Positions 35,595 through 49,439 of a stretch of 64,000 bases of DNA are shown here, in pieces. The notes below the pieces were generated by a model. The model had not been told where the DNA came from, ran no database searches, and saw only the letters and a list, made by a program, of their open reading frames with translations. A program made the position numbers and the translations under genes. How positions within the stretch are numbered: the stretch's first letter is position 1; the number at the start of each line of letters is the position of its first letter. Origin of the DNA: Alitta virens (Eukaryota; Annelida; Polychaeta; Phyllodocida; Nereididae); contig OW028584.1 in the NCBI GenBank assembly GCA_932294295.1, positions 9,742,407-9,806,406 on the forward strand, read 5' to 3'.

Positions 35595-37627
35595 GTGCGC
35601 CAGTCATTTGTAGCCAAGACCAACCCGGGCGCGCTCGACCAAAATCAGCAGTTGCTAGTCTGGTTCCCCAATGATGGCGCCCACTACATCATCGTGCGTC
35701 TGGAATTCACATAGACCCAGAATGACGACAGCGACGTCTTTCACTGCTACCAAGACATCGAAACCACGGCCAAGCGAAATGTGACCTTAATCCGGGTAAC
35801 AAAGGCGAGACTGTTGTTTCAGACAAGTGCCACTCACTCAACCCCACAGCCATGTCCAGTCGACTGGACCTTCATGGATCCAGACGCGGCACCCGGATGT
35901 GTCTGAGAAGTGTCACCTGCCTAAAGTAACTTCTGACAAGCTTGTACAAGCCTGTAACTCTAGCCCGATGCAGTTCTGTGATATATAGTAAATGTAATAT
36001 AGAGTGCCAGTCAATACGGATGCAAGGTCAACCTTTACAGGCTCCTACGGGACCCCCTTGGGGTCTAAGGTTTGCGCCAGTCATTTGTAGCCAAGAACAA
36101 CCCAGGCGTGCTCCACCAATATCAGCAGTTGCTGGTCTGGTTCCCCAATGATAGCGCCCACTACGTCATCGTGCGTCTGGAATTCACAGCCACCCTGAAT
36201 GACGACAGAGACGTCTTTCACTACTTCCAAGACATCGACACCATGGCCAAGCGAAATATCACCTGAATCTGGGTAACAAAGGCGAGACGGTTGTTTCAGA
36301 CAACCCCACAGCCAAGTCCAGTCGACTGGACCTTCATGGATCCAGACGCGGCACCCGGATGTGTCTGAGAAGTAACACCTGCCTCAAGTAACTTCTGACA
36401 AGCTTGTACAAGCCTGTAACTCTAGCCCGATGCAGTTCTGTGATATATAGTAAATGTAATATAGAGTGCCAGTCAATACGGATGCAAGGTCAACCTATAC
36501 AGGCTCCTACGGGACCCCCTTGGGGTCTAAGGTGTGCGCCAGTCATTTGTAGCCAAGAACAACCCAGGCGTGCTCCACCAATATCAGCAGTTGCTGGTCT
36601 GGTTCCCCAATGATAGCGCCCACTACGTCATCGTGCGTCTGGAATTCACAGCCACCCTGAATGACGACAGAGACGTCTTTCACTACTTCCAAGACATCGA
36701 CACCACGGCCAAGCGAAATATCACCTGAATCTGGGTAACAAAGGCGAGACGGTTGTTTCAGACAACCCCACAGCCAAGTCCAGTCGACTGGACCTTCATG
36801 GATCCAGACGCGGCACCCGGATGTGTCTGAGAAGTGTCACCTGCCTCAAGTAACTTCTGACAAGCTTGTACAAGCCTGTAACTCTAGCCCGATCCAGTTC
36901 TGTGATATATAGTTCTAATATAGAGTGCAAGTCAATACGGATGCAAGGTCAACCTATACAGGATCCTCTGGGACCCCTTGGGGTCTAAGGTGTGCGCCAG
37001 TCATTTGTAGCCAAGAACAACCCGGGCGTGCTCGACCAAAATCAGCAGTTGCTGGTCTGGTTCCCCAATGATGGCGCCCACTACGTCATCGTGCGTCTGG
37101 AATTCACAGCCACCCTGAATGATCACAGCGACGTCTTTCACTGCTACAAAGACATCGACACCACGGCCAAGCGAAATGTCACCTGAATCCGGGTAACAAA
37201 GGCGACACTGTTGTTTCAGACAAGTGCCACTCACTCAACCCCACAGTCAAGTCCAGTCGACTGGACCTTCAAGGATCCAGACGCGGCACCCGGATATGTG
37301 AGAGAAATGTCACCTGCCTAAAGTAACTTCTGACAAGTTTGTACAAGCCTGAAACTCTAGCCCGATGCAGCTCTGGCACAACCAGGTCAATTTGGCCACC
37401 TGGTGCAACGGGCTGCGGCGTGTCAGCGCAAGATCACCTGTCCGCACCAGACCAACTGCTGCTGCGGTAACTATACCTCTTCCACTCGTACAACCAGACA
37501 AGGCGGATTCTGGACGAGAGGCTGGCTCCAATAGTGATATATAGCAAAGCTAATAATGACTGCAAGTCAATACGGATGCAAGGTCAACCTATTCAGGGTC
37601 CTCCGGCACCCCCTTGGGGTCTAAGGT
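35595..37627 (+). repeat. HOR unit 4, 2033 bp (type epsilon)
   Basis: Copy of unit 2 at an offset of 4066, with the same TAG at about 35713 and GGTTTGCG at about 36070. Units 3 and 4 thus repeat units 1 and 2 as a 4066-bp dimer of HORs. Confidence 0.88.
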
Positions 37628-39024
37628 GTGCGCCAGTCATTCGTAGCCAAGACCAACCCGGGCGCGCTCGACCAAAATCAGCAGTTGCTAGTCTGGTTCC
37701 CCAATGATGGCGCCCACTACGTCATCGTGCGTCTGGAATTCACATCCACCCAGAATGACGACAGCGACGTCTTTCACTGCTACCAAGACATCGAAACCAC
37801 GGCCAAGCGAAATGTGACCTTAATCCGGGTAACAAAGGCGAGACTGTTGTTTCAGACAAGTGCCACTCACTCAACCCCACAGCCATGTCCAGTCGACTGG
37901 ACCTTCATGGATCCAGACGCGGCACCCGGATGTGTCTGAGAAGTGTCACCTGCCTAAAGTAACTTCTGACAAGCTTGTACAAGCCTGTAACTCTAGCCCG
38001 ATGCAGTTCTGTGATATATAGTAAATGTAATATAGAGTGCCAGTCAATACGGATGCAAGGTCAACCTTTACAGGCTCCTACGGGATCCCCTTGGGGTCTA
38101 AGGTGTGCGCCAGTCATTTGTAGCCAAGAACAACCCAGGCGTGCTCCACCAATATCAGCAGTTGCTGGTCTGGTTCCCCAATGATAGCGCCCACTACGTC
38201 ATCGTGCGTCTGGAATTCACAGCCACCCTGAATGACGACAGAGACGTCTTTCACTACTTCCAAGACATCGACACCATGGCCAAGCGAAATATCACCTGAA
38301 TCTGGGTAACAAAGGCGAGACGGTTGTTTCAGACAACCCCATAGCCAAGTCCAGTCGACTGGACCTTCATGGATCCAGACGCGGCACCCGGATGTGTCTG
38401 AGAAGTAACACCTGCCTCAAGTAACTTCTGACAAGCTTGTACAAGCCTGTAACTCTAGCCCGATGCAGTTCTGTGATATATAGTAAATGTAATATAGAGT
38501 GCCAGTCAATACGGATGCAAGGTCAACCTATACAGGCTCCTACGGGACCCCCTTGGGGTCTAAGGTGTGCGCCAGTCATTTGTAGCCAAGAACAACCCAG
38601 GCGTGCTCCACCAATATCAGCAGTTGCTGGTCTGGTTCCCCAATGATAGCGCCCACTACGTCATCGTGCGTCTGGAATTCACAGCCACCCTGAATGACGA
38701 CAGAGACGTCTTTCACTACTTCCAAGACATCGACACCACGGCCAAGCGAAATATCACCTGAATCTGGGTAACAAAGGCGAGACGGTTGTTTCAGACAACC
38801 CCACAGCCAAGTCCAGTCGACTGGACCTGCATGGATCCAGACGCGGCACCCGGATGTGTCTGAGAAGTGTCACCTGCCTCAAGTAACTTCTGACAAGCTT
38901 GTACAAGCCTGTAACTCTAGCCCGATCCAGTTCTGTGATATATAGTTCTAATATAGAGTGCAAGTCAATACGGATGCAAGGTCAACCTATACAGGATCCT
39001 CTGGGACCCCTTGGGGTCTAAGGT

Positions 39025-39944
39025 GTGCGCCAGTCATTTGTAGCCAAGAACAACCCGGGCGTGCTCGACCAAAATCAGCAGTTGCTGGTCTGGTTCCCCA
39101 ATGATGGCGCCCACTACGTCATCGTGCGTCTGGAATTCACAGCCACCCTGAATGATCACAGCGACGTCTTTCACTGCTACAAAGACATCGACACCACGGC
39201 CAAGCGAAATGTCACCTGAATCCGGGTAACAAAGGCGAGACGGTTGTTTCAGACAACCCCACAGCCAAGTCCAGTCGACTGGACCTTCATGGATCCAGAC
39301 GCGGCACCCGGATGTGTCTGAGAAGTAACACCTGCCTCAAGTAACTTCTGACAAGCTTGTACAAGCCTGTAACTCTAGCCCGATGCAGTTCTGTGATATA
39401 TAGTAAATGTAATATAGAGTGCCAGTCAATACGGATGCAAGGTCAACCTATACAGGCTCCTACGGGACCCCCTTGGGGTCTAAGGTGTGCGCCAGTCATT
39501 TGTAGCCAAGAACAACCCAGGCGTGCTCCACCAATATCAGCAGTTGCTGGTCTGGTTCCCCAATGATAGCGCCCACTACGTCATCGTGCGTCTGGAATTC
39601 ACAGCCACCCTGAATGACGACAGAGACGTCTTTCACTACTTCCAAGACATCGACACCACGGCCAAGCGAAATATCACCTGAATCTGGGTAACAAAGGCGA
39701 GACGGTTGTTTCAGACAACCCCACAGCCAAGTCCAGTCGACTGGACCTGCATGGATCCAGACGCGGCACCCGGATGTGTCTGAGAAGTGTCACCTGCCTC
39801 AAGTAACTTCTGACAAGCTTGTACAAGCCTGTAACTCTAGCCCGATCCAGTTCTGTGATATATAGTTCTAATATAGAGTGCAAGTCAATACGGATGCAAG
39901 GTCAACCTATACAGGATCCTCTGGGACCCCTTGGGGTCTAAGGT
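39025..39944 (+). repeat. Extra 920-bp dimer 1 with chimeric D/B subunit
   Basis: The 462-bp subunit at 39025 starts like D (CCCGGGCGTGCTCGACC, GATCACAGCG, GAATCCGGG) and finishes like B (GCGAGACGG, no 15-bp segment, no 159-bp insert). The switch lies between GAATCCGGG and GAGACGG, about 39220-39240. A normal C subunit follows. It marks an unequal crossover between D and B. Confidence 0.88.
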
Positions 39945-40864
39945 GTGCGCCAGTCATTTGTAGCCAAGAACAACCCGGGCGTGCTCGACCAAAATCAGCA
40001 GTTGCTGGTCTGGTTCCCCAATGATGGCGCCCACTACGTCATCGTGCGTCTGGAATTCACAGCCACCCTGAATGATCACAGCGACGTCTTTCACTGCTAC
40101 AAAGACATCGACACCACGGCCAAGCGAAATGTCACCTGAATCCGGGTAACAAAGGCGAGACGGTTGTTTCAGACAACCCCACAGCCAAGTCCAGTCGACT
40201 GGACCTTCATGGATCCAGACGCGGCACCCGGATGTGTCTGAGAAGTAACACCTGCCTCAAGTAACTTCTGACAAGCTTGTACAAGCCTGTAACTCTAGCC
40301 CGATGCAGTTCTGTGATATATAGTAAATGTAATATAGAGTGCCAGTCAATACGGATGCAAGGTCAACCTATACAGGCTCCTACGGGACCCCCTTGGGGTC
40401 TAAGGTGTGCGCCAGTCATTTGTAGCCAAGAACAACCCAGGCGTGCTCCACCAATATCAGCAGTTGCTGGTCTGGTTCCCCAATGATAGCGCCCACTACG
40501 TCATCGTGCGTCTGGAATTCACAGCCACCCTGAATGACGACAGAGACGTCTTTCACTACTTCCAAGACATCGACACCACGGCCAAGCGAAATATCACCTG
40601 AATCTGGGTAACAAAGGCGAGACGGTTGTTTCAGACAACCCCACAGCCAAGTCCAGTCGACTGGACCTTCATGGATCCAGACGCGGCACCCGGATGTGTC
40701 TGAGAAGTGTCACCTGCCTCAAGTAACTTCTGACAAGCTTGTACAAGCCTGTAACTCTAGCCCGATCCAGTTCTGTGATATATAGTTCTAATATAGAGTG
40801 CAAGTCAATACGGATGCAAGGTCAACCTATGCAGGATCCTCTGGGACCCCTTGGGGTCTAAGGT
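39945..40864 (+). repeat. Extra 920-bp dimer 2
   Basis: Second tandem copy of the D/B chimera plus C, with the same junction near 40150. It differs from dimer 1 by CTTCATGG in place of CTGCATGG and by CCTATGCAGG at its end. Confidence 0.88.
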
Positions 40865-41500
40865 GTGCGCCAGTCATTTGTAGCCAAGAACAACCCGGGC
40901 GTGCTCGACCAAAATCAGCAGTTGCTGGTCTGGTTCCCCAATGATGGCGCCCACTACGTCATCGTGCGTCTGGAATTCACAGCCACCCTGAATGATCACA
41001 GCGACGTCTTTCACTGCTACAAAGACATCGACACCACGGCCAAGCGAAATGTCACCTGAATCCGGGTAACAAAGGCGACACTGTTGTTTCAGACAAGTGC
41101 CACTCACTCAACCCCACAGTCAAGTCCAGTCGACTGGACCTTCAAGGATCCAGACGCGGCACCCGGATATGTGAGAGAAATGTCACCTGCCTAAAGTAAC
41201 TTCTGACAAGTTTGTACAAGCCTGAAACTCTAGCCCGATGCAGCTCTGGCACAACCAGGTCAATTTGGCCACCTGGTGCAACGGGCTGCGGCGTGTCAGC
41301 GCAAGATCACCTGTCCGCACCAGACCAACTGCTGCTGCGGTAACTATACCTCTTCCACTCGTACAACCAGACAAGGCGGATTCTGGACGAGAGGCTGGCT
41401 CCAATAGTGATATATAGCAAAGCTAATAATGACTGCAAGTCAATACGGATGCAAGGTCAACCTATTCAGGGTCCTCCGGCACCCCCTTGGGGTCTAAGGT

Positions 41501-43533
41501 GTGCGCCAGTCATTCGTAGCCAAGACCAACCCGGGCGCGCTCGACCAAAATCAGCAGTTGCTAGTCTGGTTCCCCAATGATGGCGCCCACTACGTCATCG
41601 TGCGTCTGGAATTCACATCCACCCAGAATGACGACAGCGACGTCTTTCACTGCTACCAAGACATCGAAACCACGGCCAAGCGAAATGTGACCTTAATCCG
41701 GGTAACAAAGGCGAGACTGTTGTTTCAGACAAGTGCCACTCACTCAACCCCACAGCCATGTCCAGTCGACTGGACCTTCATGGATCCAGACGCGGCACCC
41801 GGATGTGTCTGAGAAGTGTCACCTGCCTAAAGTAACTTCTGACAAGCTTGTACAAGCCTGTAACTCTAGCCCGATGCAGTTCTGTGATATATAGTAAATG
41901 TAATATAGAGTGCCAGTCAATACGGATGCAAGGTCAACCTTTACAGGCTCCTACGGGATCCCCTTGGGGTCTAAGGTGTGCGCCAGTCATTTGTAGCCAA
42001 GAACAACCCAGGCGTGCTCCACCAATATCAGCAGTTGCTGGTCTGGTTCCCCAATGATAGCGCCCACTACGTCATCGTGCGTCTGGAATTCACAGCCACC
42101 CTGAATGACGACAGAGACGTCTTTCACTACTTCCAAGACATCGACACCATGGCCAAGCGAAATATCACCTGAATCTGGGTAACAAAGGCGAGACGGTTGT
42201 TTCAGACAACCCCACAGCCAAGTCCAGTCGACTGGACCTTCATGGATCCAGACGCGGCACCCGGATGTGTCTGAGAAGTAACACCTGCCTCAAGTAACTT
42301 CTGACAAGCTTGTACAAGCCTGTAACTCTAGCCCGATGCAGTTCTGTGATATATAGTAAATGTAATATAGAGTGCCAGTCAATACGGATGCAAGGTCAAC
42401 CTATACAGGCTCCTACGGGACCCCCTTGGGGTCTAAGGTGTGCGCCAGTCATTTGTAGCCAAGAACAACCCAGGCGTGCTCCACCAATATCAGCAGTTGC
42501 TGGTCTGGTTCCCCAATGATAGCGCCCACTACGTCATCGTGCGTCTGGAATTCACAGCCACCCTGAATGACGACAGAGACGTCTTTCACTACTTCCAAGA
42601 CATCGACACCACGGCCAAGCGAAATATCACCTGAATCTGGGTAACAAAGGCGAGACGGTTGTTTCAGACAACCCCACAGCCAAGTCCAGTCGACTGGACC
42701 TGCATGGATCCAGACGCGGCACCCGGATGTGTCTGAGAAGTGTCACCTGCCTCAAGTAACTTCTGACAAGCTTGTACAAGCCTGTAACTCTAGCCCGATC
42801 CAGTTCTGTGATATATAGTTCTAATATAGAGTGCAAGTCAATACGGATGCAAGGTCAACCTATACAGGATCCTCTGGGACCCCTTGGGGTCTAAGGTGTG
42901 CGCCAGTCATTTGTAGCCAAGAACAACCCGGGCGTGCTCGACCAAAATCAGCAGTTGCTGGTCTGGTTCCCCAATGATGGCGCCCACTACGTCATCGTGC
43001 GTCTGGAATTCACAGCCACCCTGAATGATCACAGCGACGTCTTTCACTGCTACAAAGACATCGACACCACGGCCAAGCGAAATGTCACCTGAATCTGGGT
43101 AACAAAGGCGACACTGTTGTTTCAGACAAGTGCCACTCACTCAACCCCACAGTCAAGTCCAGTCGACTGGACCTTCAAGGATCCAGACGCGGCACCCGGA
43201 TATGTGAGAGAAATGTCACCTGCCTAAAGTAACTTCTGACAAGTTTGTACAAGCCTGAAACTCTAGCCCGATGCAGCTCTGGCACAACCAGGTCAATTTG
43301 GCCACCTGGTGCAACGGGCTGCGGCGTGTCAGCGCAAGATCACCTGTCCGCACCAGACCAACTGCTGCTGCGGTAACTATACCTCTTCCACTCGTACAAC
43401 CAGACAAGGCGGATTCTGGACGAGAGGCTGGCTCCAATAGTGATATATAGCAAAGCTAATAATGACTGCAAGTCAATACGGATGCAAGGTCAACCTATTC
43501 AGGGTCCTCCGGCACCCCCTTGGGGTCTAAGGT
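41501..43533 (+). repeat. HOR unit 6, 2033 bp (type alpha)
   Basis: Alpha markers, and a D subunit at 42898 reading GAATCTGGGTAAC instead of GAATCCGGG, shared only with the D at 48804. It repeats at 47407 (offset 5906). Confidence 0.88.
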
Positions 43534-44930
43534 GTGCGCCAGTCATTTGTAGCCAAGACCAACCCGGGCGCGCTCGACCAAAATCAGCAGTTGCTAGTCT
43601 GGTTCCCCAATGATGGCGCCCACTACATCATCGTGCGTCTGGAATTCACATCCACCCAGAATGACGACAGCGACGTCTTTCACTGCTACCAAGACATCGA
43701 AACCACGGCCAAGCGAAATGTGACCTTAATCCGGGTAACAAAGGCGAGACTGTTGTTTCAGACAAGTGCCACTCACTCAACCCCACAGCCATGTCCAGTC
43801 GACTGGACCTTCATGGATCCAGACGCGGCACCCGGATGTGTCTGAGAAGTGTCACCTGCCTAAAGTAACTTCTGACAAGCTTGTACAAGCCTGTAACTCT
43901 AGCCCGATGCAGTTCTGTGATATATAGTAAATGTAATATAGAGTGCCAGTCAATACGGATGCAAGGTCAACCTTTACAGGCTCCTACGGGACCCCCTTGG
44001 GGTCTAAGGTGTGCGCCAGTCATTTGTAGCCAAGAACAACCCAGGCGTGCTCCACCAATATCAGCAGTTGCTGGTCTGGTTCCCCAATGATAGCGCCCAC
44101 TACGTCATCGTGCGTCTGGAATTCACAGCCACCCTGAATGACGACAGAGACGTCTTTCACTACTTCCAAGACATCGACACCATGGCCAAGCGAAATATCA
44201 CCTGAATCTGGGTAACAAAGGCGAGACGGTTGTTTCAGACAACCCCACAGCCAAGTCCAGTCGACTGGACCTTCATGGATCCAGACGCGGCACCCGGATG
44301 TGTCTGAGAAGTAACACCTGCCTCAAGTAACTTCTGACAAGCTTGTACAAGCCTGTAACTCTAGCCCGATGCAGTTCTGTGATATATAGTAAATGTAATA
44401 TAGAGTGCAAGTCAATACGGATGCAAGGTCAACCTATACAGGCTCCTACGGGACCCCCTTGGGGTCTAAGGTGTGCGCCAGTCATTTGTAGCCAAGAACA
44501 ACCCAGGCGTGCTCCACCAATATCAGCAGTTGCTGGTCTGGTTCCCCAATGATAGCGCCCACTACGTCATCGTGCGTCTGGAATTCACAGCCACCCTGAA
44601 TGACGACAGAGACGTCTTTCACTACTTCCAAGACATCGACACCACGGCCAAGCGAAATATCACCTGAATCTGGGTAACAAAGGCGAGACGGTTGTTTCAG
44701 ACAACCCCACAGCCAAGTCCAGTCGACTGGACCTTCATGGATCCAGACGCGGCACCCGGATGTGTCTGAGAAGTGTCACCTGCCTCAAGTAACTTCTGAC
44801 AAGCTTGTACAAGCCTGTAACTCTAGCCCGATCCAGTTCTGTGATATATAGTTCTAATATAGAGTGCAAGTCAATACGGATGCAAGGTCAACCTATACAG
44901 GATCCTCTGGGACCCCTTGGGGTCTAAGGT

Positions 44931-45850
44931 GTGCGCCAGTCATTTGTAGCCAAGAACAACCCGGGCGTGCTCGACCAAAATCAGCAGTTGCTGGTCTGGT
45001 TCCCCAATGATGGCGCCCACTACGTCATCGTGCGTCTGGAATTCACAGCCACCCTGAATGATCACAGCGACGTCTTTCACTGCTACAAAGACATCGACAC
45101 CACGGCCAAGCGAAATGTCACCTGAATCCGGGTAACAAAGGCGAGACGGTTGTTTCAGACAACCCCACAGCCAAGTCCAGTCGACTGGACCTTCATGGAT
45201 CCAGACGCGGCACCCGGATGTGTCTGAGAAGTAACACCTGCCTCAAGTAACTTCTGACAAGCTTGTACAAGCCTGTAACTCTAGCCCGATGCAGTTCTGT
45301 GATATATAGTAAATGTAATATAGAGTGCCAGTCAATACGGATGCAAGGTCAACCTATACAGGCTCCTACGGGACCCCCTTGGGGTCTAAGGTGTGCGCCA
45401 GTCATTTGTAGCCAAGAACAACCCAGGCGTGCTCCACCAATATCAGCAGTTGCTGGTCTGGTTCCCCAATGATAGCGCCCACTACGTCATCGTGCGTCTG
45501 GAATTCACAGCCACCCTGAATGACGACAGAGACGTCTTTCACTACTTCCAAGACATCGACACCACGGCCAAGCGAAATATCACCTGAATCTGGGTAACAA
45601 AGGCGAGACGGTTGTTTCAGACAACCCCACAGCCAAGTCCAGTCGACTGGACCTGCATGGATCCAGACGCGGCACCCGGATGTGTCTGAGAAGTGTCACC
45701 TGCCTCAAGTAACTTCTGACAAGCTTGTACAAGCCTGTAACTCTAGCCCGATCCAGTTCTGTGATATATAGTTCTAATATAGAGTGCAAGTCAATACGGA
45801 TGCAAGGTCAACCTATACAGGATCCTCTGGGACCCCTTGGGGTCTAAGGT
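44931..45850 (+). repeat. Extra 920-bp dimer 3
   Basis: Same D/B chimeric junction (near 45140) followed by C. The identical breakpoint indicates common descent with the dimers at 39025 and 39945. Confidence 0.87.
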
Positions 45851-46770
45851 GTGCGCCAGTCATTTGTAGCCAAGAACAACCCGGGCGTGCTCGACCAAAA
45901 TCAGCAGTTGCTGGTCTGGTTCCCCAATGATGGCGCCCACTACGTCATCGTGCGTCTGGAATTCACAGCCACCCTGAATGATCACAGCGACGTCTTTCAC
46001 TGCTACAAAGACATCGACACCACGGCCAAGCGAAATGTCACCTGAATCCGGGTAACAAAGGCGAGACGGTTGTTTCAGACAACCCCACAGCCAAGTCCAG
46101 TCGACTGGACCTTCATGGATCCAGACGCGGCACCCGGATGTGTCTGAGAAGTAACACCTGCCTCAAGTAACTTCTGACAAGCTTGTACAAGCCTGTAACT
46201 CTAGCCCGATGCAGTTCTGTGATATATAGTAAATGTAATATAGAGTGCCAGTCAATACGGATGCAAGGTCAACCTATACAGGCTCCTACGGGACCCCCTT
46301 GGGGTCTAAGGTGTGCGCCAGTCATTTGTAGCCAAGAACAACCCAGGCGTGCTCCACCAATATCAGCAGTTGCTGGTCTGGTTCCCCAATGATAGCGCCC
46401 ACTACGTCATCGTGCGTCTGGAATTCACAGCCACCCTGAATGACGACAGAGACGTCTTTCACTACTTCCAAGACATCGACACCACGGCCAAGCGAAATAT
46501 CACCTGAATCTGGGTAACAAAGGCGAGACGGTTGTTTCAGACAACCCCACAGCCAAGTCCAGTCGACTGGACCTTCATGGATCCAGACGCGGCACCCGGA
46601 TGTGTCTGAGAAGTGTCACCTGCCTCAAGTAACTTCTGACAAGCTTGTACAAGCCTGTAACTCTAGCCCGATCCAGTTCTGTGATATATAGTTCTAATAT
46701 AGAGTGCAAGTCAATACGGATGCAAGGTCAACCTATGCAGGATCCTCTGGGACCCCTTGGGGTCTAAGGT
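45851..46770 (+). repeat. Extra 920-bp dimer 4
   Basis: Fourth copy, ending with CCTATGCAGG near 46735 like dimer 2. Confidence 0.87.
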
Positions 46771-47406
46771 GTGCGCCAGTCATTTGTAGCCAAGAACAAC
46801 CCGGGCGTGCTCGACCAAAATCAGCAGTTGCTGGTCTGGTTCCCCAATGATGGCGCCCACTACGTCATCGTGCGTCTGGAATTCACAGCCACCCTGAATG
46901 ATCACAGCGACGTCTTTCACTGCTACAAAGACATCGACACCACGGCCAAGCGAAATGTCACCTGAATCCGGGTAACAAAGGCGACACTGTTGTTTCAGAC
47001 AAGTGCCACTCACTCAACCCCACAGTCAAGTCCAGTCGACTGGACCTTCAAGGATCCAGACGCGGCACCCGGATATGTGAGAGAAATGTCACCTGCCTAA
47101 AGTAACTTCTGACAAGTTTGTACAAGCCTGAAACTCTAGCCCGATGCAGCTCTGGCACAACCAGGTCAATTTGGCCACCTGGTGCAACGGGCTGCGGCGT
47201 GTCAGCGCAAGATCACCTGTCCGCACCAGACCAACTGCTGCTGCGGTAACTATACCTCTTCCACTCGTACAACCAGACAAGGCGGATTCTGGACGAGAGG
47301 CTGGCTCCAATAGTGATATATAGCAAAGCTAATAATGACTGCAAGTCAATACGGATGCAAGGTCAACCTATTCAGGGTCCTCCGGCACCCCCTTGGGGTC
47401 TAAGGT

Positions 47407-49439
47407 GTGCGCCAGTCATTCGTAGCCAAGACCAACCCGGGCGCGCTCGACCAAAATCAGCAGTTGCTAGTCTGGTTCCCCAATGATGGCGCCCACTACG
47501 TCATCGTGCGTCTGGAATTCACATCCACCCAGAATGACGACAGCGACGTCTTTCACTGCTACCAAGACATCGAAACCACGGCCAAGCGAAATGTGACCTT
47601 AATCCGGGTAACAAAGGCGAGACTGTTGTTTCAGACAAGTGCCACTCACTCAACCCCACAGCCATGTCCAGTCGACTGGACCTTCATGGATCCAGACGCG
47701 GCACCCGGATGTGTCTGAGAAGTGTCACCTGCCTAAAGTAACTTCTGACAAGCTTGTACAAGCCTGTAACTCTAGCCCGATGCAGTTCTGTGATATATAG
47801 TAAATGTAATATAGAGTGCCAGTCAATACGGATGCAAGGTCAACCTTTACAGGCTCCTACGGGATCCCCTTGGGGTCTAAGGTGTGCGCCAGTCATTTGT
47901 AGCCAAGAACAACCCAGGCGTGCTCCACCAATATCAGCAGTTGCTGGTCTGGTTCCCCAATGATAGCGCCCACTACGTCATCGTGCGTCTGGAATTCACA
48001 GCCACCCTGAATGACGACAGAGACGTCTTTCACTACTTCCAAGACATCGACACCATGGCCAAGCGAAATATCACCTGAATCTGGGTAACAAAGGCGAGAC
48101 GGTTGTTTCAGACAACCCCACAGCCAAGTCCAGTCGACTGGACCTTCATGGATCCAGACGCGGCACCCGGATGTGTCTGAGAAGTAACACCTGCCTCAAG
48201 TAACTTCTGACAAGCTTGTACAAGCCTGTAACTCTAGCCCGATGCAGTTCTGTGATATATAGTAAATGTAATATAGAGTGCCAGTCAATACGGATGCAAG
48301 GTCAACCTATACAGGCTCCTACGGGACCCCCTTGGGGTCTAAGGTGTGCGCCAGTCATTTGTAGCCAAGAACAACCCAGGCGTGCTCCACCAATATCAGC
48401 AGTTGCTGGTCTGGTTCCCCAATGATAGCGCCCACTACGTCATCGTGCGTCTGGAATTCACAGCCACCCTGAATGACGACAGAGACGTCTTTCACTACTT
48501 CCAAGACATCGACACCACGGCCAAGCGAAATATCACCTGAATCTGGGTAACAAAGGCGAGACGGTTGTTTCAGACAACCCCACAGCCAAGTCCAGTCGAC
48601 TGGACCTGCATGGATCCAGACGCGGCACCCGGATGTGTCTGAGAAGTGTCACCTGCCTCAAGTAACTTCTGACAAGCTTGTACAAGCCTGTAACTCTAGC
48701 CCGATCCAGTTCTGTGATATATAGTTCTAATATAGAGTGCAAGTCAATACGGATGCAAGGTCAACCTATACAGGATCCTCTGGGACCCCTTGGGGTCTAA
48801 GGTGTGCGCCAGTCATTTGTAGCCAAGAACAACCCGGGCGTGCTCGACCAAAATCAGCAGTTGCTGGTCTGGTTCCCCAATGATGGCGCCCACTACGTCA
48901 TCGTGCGTCTGGAATTCACAGCCACCCTGAATGATCACAGCGACGTCTTTCACTGCTACAAAGACATCGACACCACGGCCAAGCGAAATGTCACCTGAAT
49001 CTGGGTAACAAAGGCGACACTGTTGTTTCAGACAAGTGCCACTCACTCAACCCCACAGTCAAGTCCAGTCGACTGGACCTTCAAGGATCCAGACGCGGCA
49101 CCCGGATATGTGAGAGAAATGTCACCTGCCTAAAGTAACTTCTGACAAGTTTGTACAAGCCTGAAACTCTAGCCCGATGCAGCTCTGGCACAACCAGGTC
49201 AATTTGGCCACCTGGTGCAACGGGCTGCGGCGTGTCAGCGCAAGATCACCTGTCCGCACCAGACCAACTGCTGCTGCGGTAACTATACCTCTTCCACTCG
49301 TACAACCAGACAAGGCGGATTCTGGACGAGAGGCTGGCTCCAATAGTGATATATAGCAAAGCTAATAATGACTGCAAGTCAATACGGATGCAAGGTCAAC
49401 CTATTCAGGGTCCTCCGGCACCCCCTTGGGGTCTAAGGT
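47407..49439 (+). repeat. HOR unit 8, 2033 bp (type alpha)
   Basis: Alpha markers, with CTGCATGG near 48605 and the GAATCTGGG D subunit. It starts the first alpha-beta-gamma trimer (6099 bp). Confidence 0.88.

Larger units (their letters stand above)
37628..41500 (+). repeat. HOR unit 5, expanded to 3873 bp (alpha plus two 920-bp dimers)
   Basis: Begins as alpha (CATTCGTAGCC, CCCCATAGCC near 38339). After C at 38567 come two extra 462+458 pairs (39025-39944 and 39945-40864) before the D subunit at 40865. 2033 plus 1840 gives exactly 3873. The last C ends with the marker CCTATGCAGG near 40829. Confidence 0.88.
43534..47406 (+). repeat. HOR unit 7, expanded to 3873 bp (beta plus two 920-bp dimers)
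   Basis: Beta markers: CATTTGTAGCC, CACTACATCATC, GGGACCCCCTT before B and GAGTGCAAGTC after B. Two extra D/B chimera plus C pairs follow (44931-45850 and 45851-46770). The end repeats the CCTATGCAGG marker of unit 5 at an offset of 5906, so the expansion was copied with its surroundings. Confidence 0.88.
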
